Below, in pieces: positions 1 through 6,626 of a DNA stretch of 14,880 nucleotides. Location of the stretch: positions 1 to 14,880 of the forward strand of contig JAUQQB010000026.1 of the NCBI GenBank assembly GCA_030550075.1, read 5' to 3'. Position numbers and translations under genes: made by a program. This DNA is from Chloroflexota bacterium. GTDB taxonomy: Bacteria > Chloroflexota > Anaerolineae > Thermoflexales > Thermoflexaceae. Within the stretch, counting starts at the first letter, position 1. Each line of letters opens with the position of its first letter. Under the pieces are notes generated by a model. It made no database searches, was not told the origin of the DNA, and saw nothing but the letters and a program-made list of their open reading frames with translations.

Positions 1-15
1 CCCCCAAAAAGGATT

Positions 16-64
16 TTTCTCCCCCCTCCCCACAGCCCAAAGGGCCGTGGGGAGGGGGGAGAAA
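16..64. repeat. Long perfect inverted repeat (18-bp arms), terminator-like
   Basis: The arms 16-33 and 47-64 are exact reverse complements, pyrimidine-rich on the left and purine-rich on the right. A small inner stem GCCC-AAA-GGGC sits at 35-45. Read on the minus strand, the stem is followed about 7 bases later by a run of five T, so it could end a minus-strand transcript. On the plus strand it is followed by AAGGGGGG, which is unlike a terminator. It may equally be a dispersed intergenic repeat. There is no minus-strand gene between it and position 2038. Confidence 0.6.
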
Positions 65-75
65 GGGGGGTGGGG
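49..75 (+). other. G-quadruplex-like G-tract
   Basis: Four G runs (GGGG, GGGGGG, GGGGGG, GGGG) are separated by 1, 5 and 1 bases, fitting the usual pattern for an intramolecular quadruplex on the plus strand. The first two runs also form the right arm of the adjacent hairpin, so the two structures would compete. A very similar G-rich motif occurs inside the mobile element at 11234-11252. Confidence 0.45.
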
Positions 76-260
76 CCATTCCGTCCCACCTTTAGAGCTT
101 TCAACTGCGTAACTCCTAAAAGGATCATGAAAACGTCCCATGACTTTAGAACTATCTCATCTTACAGAGAAGACATTAGGATGAAGTCAGGAGGTTTACT
201 TCACCCGATTTGACGTGGTATTAGTAAAGGGAGCAGATTCGCCTTATCCATGGAGGAAGT

Positions 261-2081
261 GTGCTTTCTCTCTCCGTTGTCTGGCTATTGGTGATCCTGG
301 TGCTGATGGCCGGCCTGCTGGTCAGCGGGGTGTTACGGCCGGACTTGGCTGCCCTGATCCTGGTCCTTGGGCTTTCGTTCAGTGGATTGCTCTCCCCCCA
401 GGAGGCCTTCAGCGGGTTCAGCCGGTCCGCCGTCATCGCTCTCATCGCTCTCTTCATCCTCACCGCTGGCCTGAATCGGACTGGGGTTTCCCGAATCTTG
501 GGCGAGCGGCTTGGGCAGTGGTCAGGGGATTCCCCTCTGCGCCTTGTGGCCGGGATGACGTTGTTGACTGCGCTGCTCTCGCTCGCCATGAACTCCGTCA
601 CCGCCGCCGCGGTGGTGATGCCTCTGGCGGTTCAGTCGGCCCGACGAATCGGCCTAGCACCCTCCCGGATCCTGATCCCGATCGCATATGGGGCGCTGCT
701 GGGAGGAATGCCTACGCTTTTCACCACCGCGAATCTCCTCATCAGTGGACTCCTTCGGGAAAGCCAGGGGCGCTCCCTGACGATGCTGGATTTCTTCGTG
801 GTCGGCTTTTTCCCAGCCCTCCTGGGTTTGGTGTGGGTCATTCTGATCACATGGCGGGACCTTCCCGAACGCTCCCCCGCCGGGCAATTGATGCGCCTCC
901 ACCGGTTGAACCGGGAGCTGGCGGAGCTCTATGGCTTGAAGGATGGATTGGTGGAGCTACTGATCGAACCGGCCTCACCGTTAGCTAGCGTTTCGCTGGA
1001 GAAAAGCGAGCTCGCCTCCCGCTATCATCTGACGGTGGTGGGAATCCGACGGGGGGGACGCTTGATCCTCTCCCCGGCCGGCTCGGAAGTGTTCCAGCCC
1101 GGGGATGTGCTTCTAGTGGCCGCTGGGTCTCCAGGGGAAGCAAACCTGGAGGAAGCTGCGCGGATCCTGAAGCTTCGCAGGCTTCCCCGTCCGGTGGCTC
1201 CGGAAATCCTGGAGGCTGGAGAGGCTGGGCTGATCGAGATCCTCCTTTCCCCTCATACGACCCTAATGGGCAAGACCCTCCGGGAGCTCCGGTTCCGGGA
1301 ACGCTACGGTCTTCAGATCCTGGCCATCTGGCGGGAAGGACGCCCAATCCGGGCGGGGCTGGCGGATGAACGCCTGCGCTTTGGGGATGCCCTCCTCGCC
1401 CACGGCCCCTGGGAACGCATCCGCATCCTCCAGGACGACCCGGAGTTCATCGTCCTGCAGACCAATGGGGAGCCCTTGCGGACCTCCCGTCGAATCCCGG
1501 CGATCGGGATCATGCTGGGGGTGATCCTGGCCTCGATCCTGACCTCCCGGTCGGTGGCTGAGGTGACCATGGCGGGGGCGGTGTTGATGATCCTGGTGGG
1601 TTGCCTGACGATGGAGGAAGCCTATCGGGCGATCGAATGGCCAACGGTGTTCATGGTCGCGGGATTGCTACCCCTCTCCATCGCGGTCTCCCGCACTGGA
1701 ACAGCGGAGTGGCTCGGGGAAATGTTGCTGCATTGGATTGATGGGGCCTCGCCCTGGGTCGGGGTGCTAGTGCTCACTGGGGTCGCGGCGGCTTTAACTC
1801 AGGTGCTCTCCGCTTCGGTCACCGCAGTGGTTTGGGGACCCATCGCGCTACGGGCAGCTCCTATCCTGGGGATCCCTCCCCAATGGATGGGGCTGGCCGT
1901 GGCCCTGGCGACCTCCGCCGCCTTCCTTACCCCCATGGCCCATCCGGCCAACGCCCTGGTGATGGGGGCCGGCGGCTATCGACCAAAGGATTTCTTCAAA
2001 GCCGGGCTACCTTTGTGGGTCCTCAGCATAGGGGCCATCACGGTATCGACGGTGTGGTTTGGGCCGTGGCTTCCGCATTAA
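261..2081 (+). CDS. SLC13-family (DASS-type) permease with two RCK_C domains
   Basis: This is a predicted inner-membrane ion-coupled anion transporter of 606 aa. The N-terminal half has about five hydrophobic segments (about 5-25, 28-45, 57-72, 95-125, 135-165) plus one at 178-197. The C-terminal half has further segments from about 412 to 600. The repeat cores, MNSVTAAAVVMPL (110-122) and SASVTAVVWGPIAL (517-530), sit where the family carries its paired substrate and Na+ sites. Between the halves lie two RCK_C/TrkA_C-like domains (about 222-305 and 318-400), recognisable by patterns such as FQPGDVLLVAAG and LRFGDALLAHG. This layout matches SAC1-type sulfate or dicarboxylate carriers, but the substrate cannot be read from sequence. 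The start is GTG, four bases after GGAGG (252-256). The gene stands alone and its last 44 bp overlap the convergent fmdE-like gene. Confidence 0.88.
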   Translation: MLSLSVVWLLVILVLMAGLLVSGVLRPDLAALILVLGLSFSGLLSPQEAFSGFSRSAVIALIALFILTAGLNRTGVSRILGERLGQWSGDSPLRLVAGMTLLTALLSLAMNSVTAAAVVMPLAVQSARRIGLAPSRILIPIAYGALLGGMPTLFTTANLLISGLLRESQGRSLTMLDFFVVGFFPALLGLVWVILITWRDLPERSPAGQLMRLHRLNRELAELYGLKDGLVELLIEPASPLASVSLEKSELASRYHLTVVGIRRGGRLILSPAGSEVFQPGDVLLVAAGSPGEANLEEAARILKLRRLPRPVAPEILEAGEAGLIEILLSPHTTLMGKTLRELRFRERYGLQILAIWREGRPIRAGLADERLRFGDALLAHGPWERIRILQDDPEFIVLQTNGEPLRTSRRIPAIGIMLGVILASILTSRSVAEVTMAGAVLMILVGCLTMEEAYRAIEWPTVFMVAGLLPLSIAVSRTGTAEWLGEMLLHWIDGASPWVGVLVLTGVAAALTQVLSASVTAVVWGPIALRAAPILGIPPQWMGLAVALATSAAFLTPMAHPANALVMGAGGYRPKDFFKAGLPLWVLSIGAITVSTVWFGPWLPH

Positions 2082-2673
2082 GGGCGGGAGCGTCCAAAGG
2101 CGTGTAATAAGGTTCTCCCGCGCACGCTCGGCATAGCATCAGGCCATCCCGGACGACCTCTCGCCCGTCGTTGATCCCCTCGCCACAGCGCGCGCAGAAG
2201 ACCCGCCGCAGCGGATGACCGGGCAGATCTTCTGGAGGGATCGTCACCTGGACCCACTGGACCCGGAACAGATCCTCATCGGCCATGATCCGATACGCGT
2301 GTCGCTGAGCGGCCGTTTTGCTCAAGCCAGGGGGAGCCAGATGAAGGGCGGTCTCCCGCGCGTCATCCCGGGCTACAATCCGCGCCGCCCGGCCGGTCCG
2401 GGTATCCACAAAGGTCGCTGCCGCTTTTCCATAATCGATGTGCTTGAGGGTCCGCCGTCCCAGCCGGCATCCGGTCACGGTGGCGATGGCATCCGTCAGG
2501 CATCGATCGATCTCCACATAGACGATCAACCCGCGTCGATCTCCGGGATCCTCTGGATTCAATCCCAGCAACCGGCATCCCAGAAGCGCCATGCGAACGC
2601 CCAGGATCTGGCCGGGGCAGAGGTGTCCATGGAAAGCCGCCGCGTCCTCTAACCACTCTTCCAGCGTGCGCAT
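2038..2673 (-). CDS. FmdE-like protein with C-terminal C4 zinc ribbon
   Basis: This 211-aa soluble protein belongs to the FmdE family, named for formylmethanofuran dehydrogenase subunit E. The hallmark N-terminal motif FHGHLCPGQILGVR (14-27) gives likely metal ligands His15, His17 and Cys19. A second motif, DAIATVTGC..G (61-72), ends with Cys69. A C4 zinc ribbon follows (CARC at 160-163, CRAC at 181-184) and then a tail of about 21 residues rich in Pro, Ala and Thr. The ATG has GGAG six bases upstream. The gene lies 28 bp after tatA on the same strand, so the two are probably co-transcribed. In bacteria the family's role is poorly defined; a link to molybdenum or tungsten enzyme maturation is only suggested by the family name and the Tat neighbour. 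The stop lies 44 bp inside the convergent permease gene. Confidence 0.85.
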   Translation of the reverse strand: MRTLEEWLEDAAAFHGHLCPGQILGVRMALLGCRLLGLNPEDPGDRRGLIVYVEIDRCLTDAIATVTGCRLGRRTLKHIDYGKAAATFVDTRTGRAARIVARDDARETALHLAPPGLSKTAAQRHAYRIMADEDLFRVQWVQVTIPPEDLPGHPLRRVFCARCGEGINDGREVVRDGLMLCRACAGEPYYTPLDAPALNAEATAQTTPSIP

Positions 2674-2701
2674 ACTAGGCTCCAGGGTGGTCTGCTCCGG
2701 G

Positions 2702-2881
2702 TCAAGAGGGCTTATCCGATTTCGTTTCCCTCTTCTCCTCCTCTGAGGTCAAACCCCGCCGGAATTCCCGGATGCTCTGTCCGAGCTCTCGAGCCAGGTT
2801 GCTTAAACGGCCAGGTCCAAAGAGCAGAAGAGCGATCAATAGGATAATGATCAGCTCAGTCGGTCCAAGACGGAAGGGCAT
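2702..2881 (-). CDS. tatA: Twin-arginine translocase subunit TatA/TatE
   Basis: This encodes a 59-aa Tat pore-forming subunit for export of folded proteins. It has one N-terminal membrane helix (about residues 7-21, LGPTELIIILLIALLL), the FGPGRL hinge (about 22-27; usual form FGPkkLPel) and an amphipathic helix (LSNLARELGQSIREFRRG). A short charged tail ends in KSDKPS. Length and architecture are normal for TatA. Two in-frame ATGs exist, at 2893 and 2881. I chose 2881 because GGAGG (2887-2891) lies five bases before it, while the upstream ATG overlaps that site and has no Shine-Dalgarno of its own. No tatC is visible in the window. The fmdE-like gene follows after 28 bp. Confidence 0.93.
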   Translation of the reverse strand: MPFRLGPTELIIILLIALLLFGPGRLSNLARELGQSIREFRRGLTSEEEKRETKSDKPS

Positions 2882-2886
2882 TGCAG

Positions 2887-2891
2887 CCTCC
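2887..2891 (-). promoter_or_regulatory. Ribosome binding site that decides the tatA start
   Basis: GGAGG on the minus strand ends five bases before the ATG at 2881. It sits within the codons that follow the alternative ATG at 2893, which argues against that upstream start. Confidence 0.75.
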
Positions 2892-2941
2892 ATATTCGCG
2901 ATGGAACAGGTTCTCCTTTGCTGGGCAATTCAATCTCAGCC

Positions 2942-2958
2942 GCCTCGTGAAGAGAGGC
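2942..2958 (-). other. Small hairpin in the tatA leader
   Basis: GCCTC and GAGGC arms surround a 7-base loop, about 60 bases upstream of the tatA start. No T run follows on either strand. If the promoter at 2978-3007 is real, this structure lies in the tatA 5' untranslated region. Confidence 0.4.
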
Positions 2959-2977
2959 ACAGCTTGTCAGTGTTTCT

Positions 2978-3007
2978 ATGATACTCCCCTTTCGGGGGGA
3001 GCGACAA
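2978..3007 (-). promoter_or_regulatory. Candidate sigma70-type tatA promoter with a dyad spacer
   Basis: On the minus strand, TTGTCG (3002-3007) and TATCAT (2978-2983) are separated by 18 bases. These fit the -35 and -10 consensus at 4/6 and 5/6 positions. The spacer (2984-3001) is itself a dyad with CTCCCC and GGGGAG arms and an extra T-G pair around a TTCG loop in plus-strand terms. The predicted transcription start is near 2971, about 90 bases before tatA. The same dyad could instead serve as the galE terminator, although no T run follows it. Confidence 0.45.
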
Positions 3008-3054
3008 ATCTATGTGCCAAATAGAGCAGGCTTGAAGCAGGCGCAATTGGCTTC

Positions 3055-4029
3055 TTAATCGGAATACCCTTCCGGATGGGCCTGCATCCAGTGCCACGCG
3101 CTGCGCACGATGTCCCGCAATGTGTATTGGGGGATCCAGCCCAGATCCCGTCGAATGGCTTCCGGAGAAGCGACCAGCATCATCGGATCCCCTGGCCGCC
3201 GGGAGGCCTCGACCGCCGGGATTGGATGTCCGGTCACCTCCCGGCACACCTCCAGGACCTCCCGCACCGTATATCCGACCCCGGTCCCCACGTTGTAAAT
3301 CATCGTCGGCCGGTCCGCCAGGGCTTCCAGCGCCAGAAGGTGCGCCCGGGCCAGATCCGCAACGTGAATATAATCCCGCATGCATGTCCCATCGCGGGTC
3401 GGGTAATCCGTCCCGTAGATCTCCACATATGGCTGGCGACCCAGCGCCACCGCCAGGATGTTCGGGATGAGATGGCTCTCCGGCCGGTGATCCTCCCCGC
3501 GGGTAGCAGTGGCCCCCCCGGCGTTGAAATAACGCAGGGCAACGTAGCGCAGGCCACGGGTGCAATGCAGCCACATCAGGATCCGCTCGACGGTTGCCTT
3601 GGTCTCCCCGTAAACGTTCACCGGCCCAATAGGGGAGGATTCCGTGAGCGGCTCGGGGGCCGGGGCGTAGACCGCGGCTGTGGAAGAGAACACCACCCGA
3701 TCCACCCCTGCGGCCAGCAGCGCTTCCAGAAAAGTGATGGTATGGGCAACGTTGTTCCGAAGATACTTGAAGGGATCCTGCATGGACTCTCCGGCCTCGA
3801 TGAAGGCGGCGAAGTGCATCGCCGCCTGACAGGGCCATCGGCGCAGGGTCTCCACCACCCGTTCCCCATCCCCGATATCCCCCTGCACAAAGAGGGTGCC
3901 TTCGGGGATCGCAGCGCGGAACCCATGGGACAGATTGTCGTAGACCACGACTTCGTAGCCGGCGTCCAGCAGGAATTCCGCCACGATGCTGCCAATGTAA
4001 CCGGCTCCGCCGGCAACCAGGATGCGCAT
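3055..4029 (-). CDS. galE: UDP-glucose 4-epimerase
   Basis: GalE interconverts UDP-glucose and UDP-galactose in the cytoplasm and so supplies sugars for surface polysaccharides. This 324-aa protein has the NAD-binding Rossmann motif GGAGYIG (7-13), the active-site serine/threonine region FSSTAAVY (114-121) and the catalytic YGETK pair Tyr140/Lys144. It also has the RYFNAGG substrate loop (166-172), and the conserved TRDGTCMRDYIHV stretch (211-223) is typical of GalE. Length is normal for the family. The reading frame stays open upstream, but homology begins at the ATG at 4029, with GGAGG 13 bases before it (4043-4047), a somewhat long spacing. It appears to be a single-gene unit downstream of the glycosyltransferase gene, separated by a 172-bp gap with a strong hairpin. 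A related hexose epimerase is a remote alternative. Confidence 0.93.
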   Translation of the reverse strand: MRILVAGGAGYIGSIVAEFLLDAGYEVVVYDNLSHGFRAAIPEGTLFVQGDIGDGERVVETLRRWPCQAAMHFAAFIEAGESMQDPFKYLRNNVAHTITFLEALLAAGVDRVVFSSTAAVYAPAPEPLTESSPIGPVNVYGETKATVERILMWLHCTRGLRYVALRYFNAGGATATRGEDHRPESHLIPNILAVALGRQPYVEIYGTDYPTRDGTCMRDYIHVADLARAHLLALEALADRPTMIYNVGTGVGYTVREVLEVCREVTGHPIPAVEASRRPGDPMMLVASPEAIRRDLGWIPQYTLRDIVRSAWHWMQAHPEGYSD

Positions 4030-4148
4030 AGTGCTTTTCGGTCCTCCGGGTTGGTTTCGATGACTGAAACTGGGTGGATTTGAAGGAGTGGGATGGTCGG
4101 CGAAGTTGTCCGATCCCAATCCCAGGTCTATTCCGATAGAATCTTCCG

Positions 4149-4184
4149 TGGGGCGCCGGGCGCTGAAAACGCCCGAGGCCCCCA
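4149..4184 (-). terminator. Nested GC-rich hairpin after the glycosyltransferase gene
   Basis: The outer arms TGGGG (4149-4153) and CCCCA (4180-4184) enclose GGGCG (4158-4162) and CGCCC (4170-4174) with a 7-base loop. It lies just downstream of the glycosyltransferase stop and upstream of galE, so it plausibly ends the cyclase-GT transcript. No T run follows, so this is a structural call only. A smaller stem, TCTCCC/GGGAGA (4196-4201/4207-4212), has the glycosyltransferase stop codon in its loop. Confidence 0.5.
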
Positions 4185-4201
4185 AGAGCATAGCCTCTCC
4201 C

Positions 4202-5686
4202 CTAATGGGAGAAGGGACCTCGGCGATCCGCCTTATCCAGCGAGATGCGCGGGGCGGCTGAAGATACAGTTGGGACGATCGAAGGGGAGGGGGGGACAGG
4301 GATCAGACTATGCCAGGCCACGATTCCATAGCTGATGGCATAACACAGCAGGAAAGGCACCACTCCATCCAGATTGTGATGCCATGCCCGCCAGGCCAGA
4401 AGAAGGGCATACAATGCGAAGGCCCCTTCGATCCATCCCATGGGATCCGCTTCCATCTCCCCATCCACCGCCCGCTCCCCCTTGGGCGTTCGCATGAACT
4501 CAGAGCGATACCCCAGAAGGGCCTCCAGAATGGCCCGGGTGTTGTTCACGGTTAATCCGGTTCCCACCAGGAACAGCAGGGGGATCGCCGACAAGCGTCG
4601 AGGCCAGTCCGGGTAAAGGGCCTGCTGGCTCAGGCCATACATGAAAGGGATCGCCAGCAGCCCGAGGCCCAGGATCGCCGTCCATTTCGGCCGTTCCGCT
4701 GAATGCTGCAATAGGGGACCCCAGAGCAGAAGCAACAGCACGCCCAGCAAATTGGTGAAATATCCTCCAAGATGGAAAGTGGCCACCAGACGTTTCCACC
4801 ATGGCCAGCGGCTGCGCCAGATCTGCCCAATCAATTTACAAAAAGTTTGCGTGGTCCCCTTTGCCCAACGAAATTGCTGGCGTTTGAAGGCCTGAAGCGT
4901 GGGGGGGACCTCTCCGGGGACTGCCATGTCGGGGACAAACACCACTCGCCACCCGGCGAGTTGCGCCCGGTAACTGAGATCCAAATCCTCGGTTAATGTG
5001 TCGCTCTCCCAGCCTCCTGCCGTCTCAATCGCTTCTCGACGCCACACTCCGGCGGATCCATTGAAATTAACGGGCAGGCCTGCTGCGGAGCGGGCCATCT
5101 GATCCACGATGAAGTGTGCGTCCAGCATCAGAGCCTGGGCTCGAGTGATCCAAGAGACGTCGGCGTTCAGATGGCTCCAGCGGGCCTGGACAACCCCAAC
5201 TCCCGGATCGGCCAGCAACACTGGGATGATCCGTTTCAGGAAATCCGGCGGTGGAATGAAATCTGCGTCGAAGATCGCGATGAACTCCCCCCGTGCCCGT
5301 TGCAATCCGTAGGCCAGTGCGCCGGCCTTGTAGCCGTTCCGATTTGGCCGTCGCAGCCACTCGATGGGATACCCCAGGTTCTGATAGGAGGCCACATATC
5401 GCTGGACCAGCTGGGCGGTTTCATCTGTGGAATCGTCCAAGACCTGGATCTCCAGGTGATCCCGTGGGTAATCCAGGGCGACGACTGCTTCCAGAAGGCG
5501 TTCCACCACATTTCCCTCGTTATAAATCGGCAGCTGAACCGTTACAAAAGGCCAAGTTCTGGGCACCATCCGCCGGATTGCCCGGCGTCGCCCCCACAGG
5601 CTCAGCCCGGTCAACACCAGCACATACAGCGCGTAGAGGAACAACAGGATACTGATCCCCAGGCTGGCCATGGCCAGGATCTTCAT
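4202..5686 (-). CDS. Processive membrane glycosyltransferase, GT2 (CESA/CslA-like)
   Basis: This 494-aa inner-membrane GT2 enzyme is predicted to polymerise a beta-linked polysaccharide from nucleotide sugars. A membrane helix (about 8-31) precedes the catalytic domain. The latter has QLPIYNE (51-57), the nucleotide-binding LDDSTDE (83-89), RRPNRNGYKAGAL (112-124), the metal-binding DAD (140-142), the catalytic-base TED (232-234) and QQFRW (270-274), which is the QxxRW acceptor motif. About five membrane segments follow (roughly 305-325, 335-352, 366-380, 418-433, 442-458). The GYKAGAL context recalls the plant CslA/CslC and bacterial CESA_CaSu_A2 groups, so a glucan or mannan product is plausible but unproven. 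The ATG at 5686 overlaps the cyclase stop as ATGA and is preceded by GGGAGGAG; the open frame further upstream is the cyclase gene read out of frame. No PilZ domain is visible. Confidence 0.9.
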   Translation of the reverse strand: MKILAMASLGISILLFLYALYVLVLTGLSLWGRRRAIRRMVPRTWPFVTVQLPIYNEGNVVERLLEAVVALDYPRDHLEIQVLDDSTDETAQLVQRYVASYQNLGYPIEWLRRPNRNGYKAGALAYGLQRARGEFIAIFDADFIPPPDFLKRIIPVLLADPGVGVVQARWSHLNADVSWITRAQALMLDAHFIVDQMARSAAGLPVNFNGSAGVWRREAIETAGGWESDTLTEDLDLSYRAQLAGWRVVFVPDMAVPGEVPPTLQAFKRQQFRWAKGTTQTFCKLIGQIWRSRWPWWKRLVATFHLGGYFTNLLGVLLLLLWGPLLQHSAERPKWTAILGLGLLAIPFMYGLSQQALYPDWPRRLSAIPLLFLVGTGLTVNNTRAILEALLGYRSEFMRTPKGERAVDGEMEADPMGWIEGAFALYALLLAWRAWHHNLDGVVPFLLCYAISYGIVAWHSLIPVPPSPSIVPTVSSAAPRISLDKADRRGPFSH

Positions 5687-6525
5687 GGCAGCTCCTCCCG
5701 GAACCCCAGGAATCGATAAACCGGCACCACCTGAATCCCTCCCCGAACCGGGAAAACAGGCAATGCCCGTGCTTCGATACGATCCCGCAAGCGCTCGAAC
5801 ACCGCCTGGCTGATCATAATCTGGCCGGGCGGCGTGGCCTCCTGTAACCGACGAGCATAATTCACCACACTGCCAACCACCGTATACGTCCAATAATCTT
5901 GTGTCCCGATTGGACCAATCATGGCCTCGCCCACGTGAACGCCGATTCGATAGCGCCGTCGCTGGTCTGGAGGAAGGGTTACATGCAGGAGGGCCACATC
6001 CTGCTGCATCCGCCATGCGGCTCGCAGAGCTCGATAGGTATGATCCGGCAGATCATGGGGTGCGTTAAACCAGCCCAGCACCGCATCTCCCATAAACCGA
6101 TCGACAACCCCGCCCTCTCTTCGAATCGCCTCCCAGGCCACCTGGAGATAGCGATTCAGGAGCGGGACGAGATCTTCGAGTGGGAGCCGATCACATAGGT
6201 CTGAAAAGCCCTGGAGATCCGCAAAGAGCACGGTGACCTCCCGTCGGATTCCTCCCTCAAGCCAAGGATCGGGATATCGGGTCAGATGGGCCCTCAGGCG
6301 AGGATCCAGCAGGCGATGAAGAATCGCATGTTCGCGCTGAATCCGCGCCCGTAAATGCTCCAGGAGCTCGCGGCTGGCTTCTAAAGCTGCGATCAGCGAA
6401 CTCCGCTCATCCGGATTGGGAGTTCCCGGTTCTCCCCCGGATACTTCCTGCTGGATCCGTTCGAGCTGTTCTCCGAGAAGCTGCAGAAACCGGCTGATTT
6501 CTAATGGGCGCTCAACAGGTTCCAT
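5683..6525 (-). CDS. Class III adenylate/guanylate cyclase
   Basis: This 280-aa soluble protein has a helical N-terminal region (about 8-80, with heptad-like LEASRELLEHLRARIQREH) and a single cyclase homology domain (about 93-275). FADLQGFS (101-108) and FMGDAVLGWF (144-153) give metal-binding Asp103 and Asp147. VVNYARRLQ (220-228) gives the transition-state Asn222 and Arg226. Arg143 sits where many adenylate cyclases of this type have Lys, and Thr214 is at the other purine-contact position, so cAMP versus cGMP is uncertain. There is no membrane helix or receiver domain, so the input probably acts through the N-terminal helix or a partner. The stop overlaps the glycosyltransferase start by 4 bp. 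The ATG at 6525 has only a weak Shine-Dalgarno. Confidence 0.9.
   Translation of the reverse strand: MEPVERPLEISRFLQLLGEQLERIQQEVSGGEPGTPNPDERSSLIAALEASRELLEHLRARIQREHAILHRLLDPRLRAHLTRYPDPWLEGGIRREVTVLFADLQGFSDLCDRLPLEDLVPLLNRYLQVAWEAIRREGGVVDRFMGDAVLGWFNAPHDLPDHTYRALRAAWRMQQDVALLHVTLPPDQRRRYRIGVHVGEAMIGPIGTQDYWTYTVVGSVVNYARRLQEATPPGQIMISQAVFERLRDRIEARALPVFPVRGGIQVVPVYRFLGFREELP
5692..5699 (-). promoter_or_regulatory. Ribosome binding site that decides the glycosyltransferase start
   Basis: GGGAGGAG on the minus strand lies inside the last cyclase codons, a few bases before the ATG at 5686. With the ATGA overlap it indicates translational coupling. It also rejects the longer open frame upstream, which would lie inside the cyclase gene. 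Confidence 0.75.
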
Positions 6526-6556
6526 GGTATAAGCGTCCTGCGACCTTTCGGGTTAT

Positions 6557-6596
6557 GGGGAGACCGCTGAAAAGCCGCCTCCCCACTCCCCGGGGA
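6557..6596 (-). other. GC-rich dyads between the transglutaminase and cyclase genes
   Basis: GGGGAG (6557-6562) pairs with CTCCCC (6579-6584), with a small GCT-GAAA-AGC stem in between. Beside it is the palindrome TCCCCGGGGA (6587-6596). They fall in the 101-bp gap after the transglutaminase stop and before the cyclase start. They may terminate the upstream operon or shape the cyclase leader; no T run follows directly. Confidence 0.35.
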
Positions 6597-6626
6597 AGAT
6601 AAAAAGACGTAACTATTTCGCTCCGA

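Larger units (their letters stand above)
1..260. other. Intergenic region upstream of the SLC13-type permease gene
   Basis: I see no gene here. The left part holds a long perfect hairpin (16-64) that runs into a G-tract (49-75). A small dyad, TGAAGT/ACTTCA (182-187/198-203), carries AGGAGG in its loop, and a TTGACG hexamer (210-215) could be a -35 box. At 17-18 bp spacing there is only a weak -10 (CAGATT, 234-239), so I do not call a promoter. The ribosome site of the permease, GGAGG, lies at 252-256. Confidence 0.6.

Noticed and set aside
210..239. TTGACG with CAGATT as a permease promoter
   Set aside because: The -10 matches only three of six bases; too weak to list as a feature.
3076..4083. 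Long open frame on the plus strand opposite galE
   Set aside because: It is antisense to a well-supported gene with all catalytic motifs, and its translation resembles no known family; in GC-rich DNA such antisense frames are common.
5687..6016. N-terminal extension of the glycosyltransferase frame into the cyclase gene
   Set aside because: The extra residues are the cyclase read in another frame, and a strong ribosome site marks the ATG at 5686.
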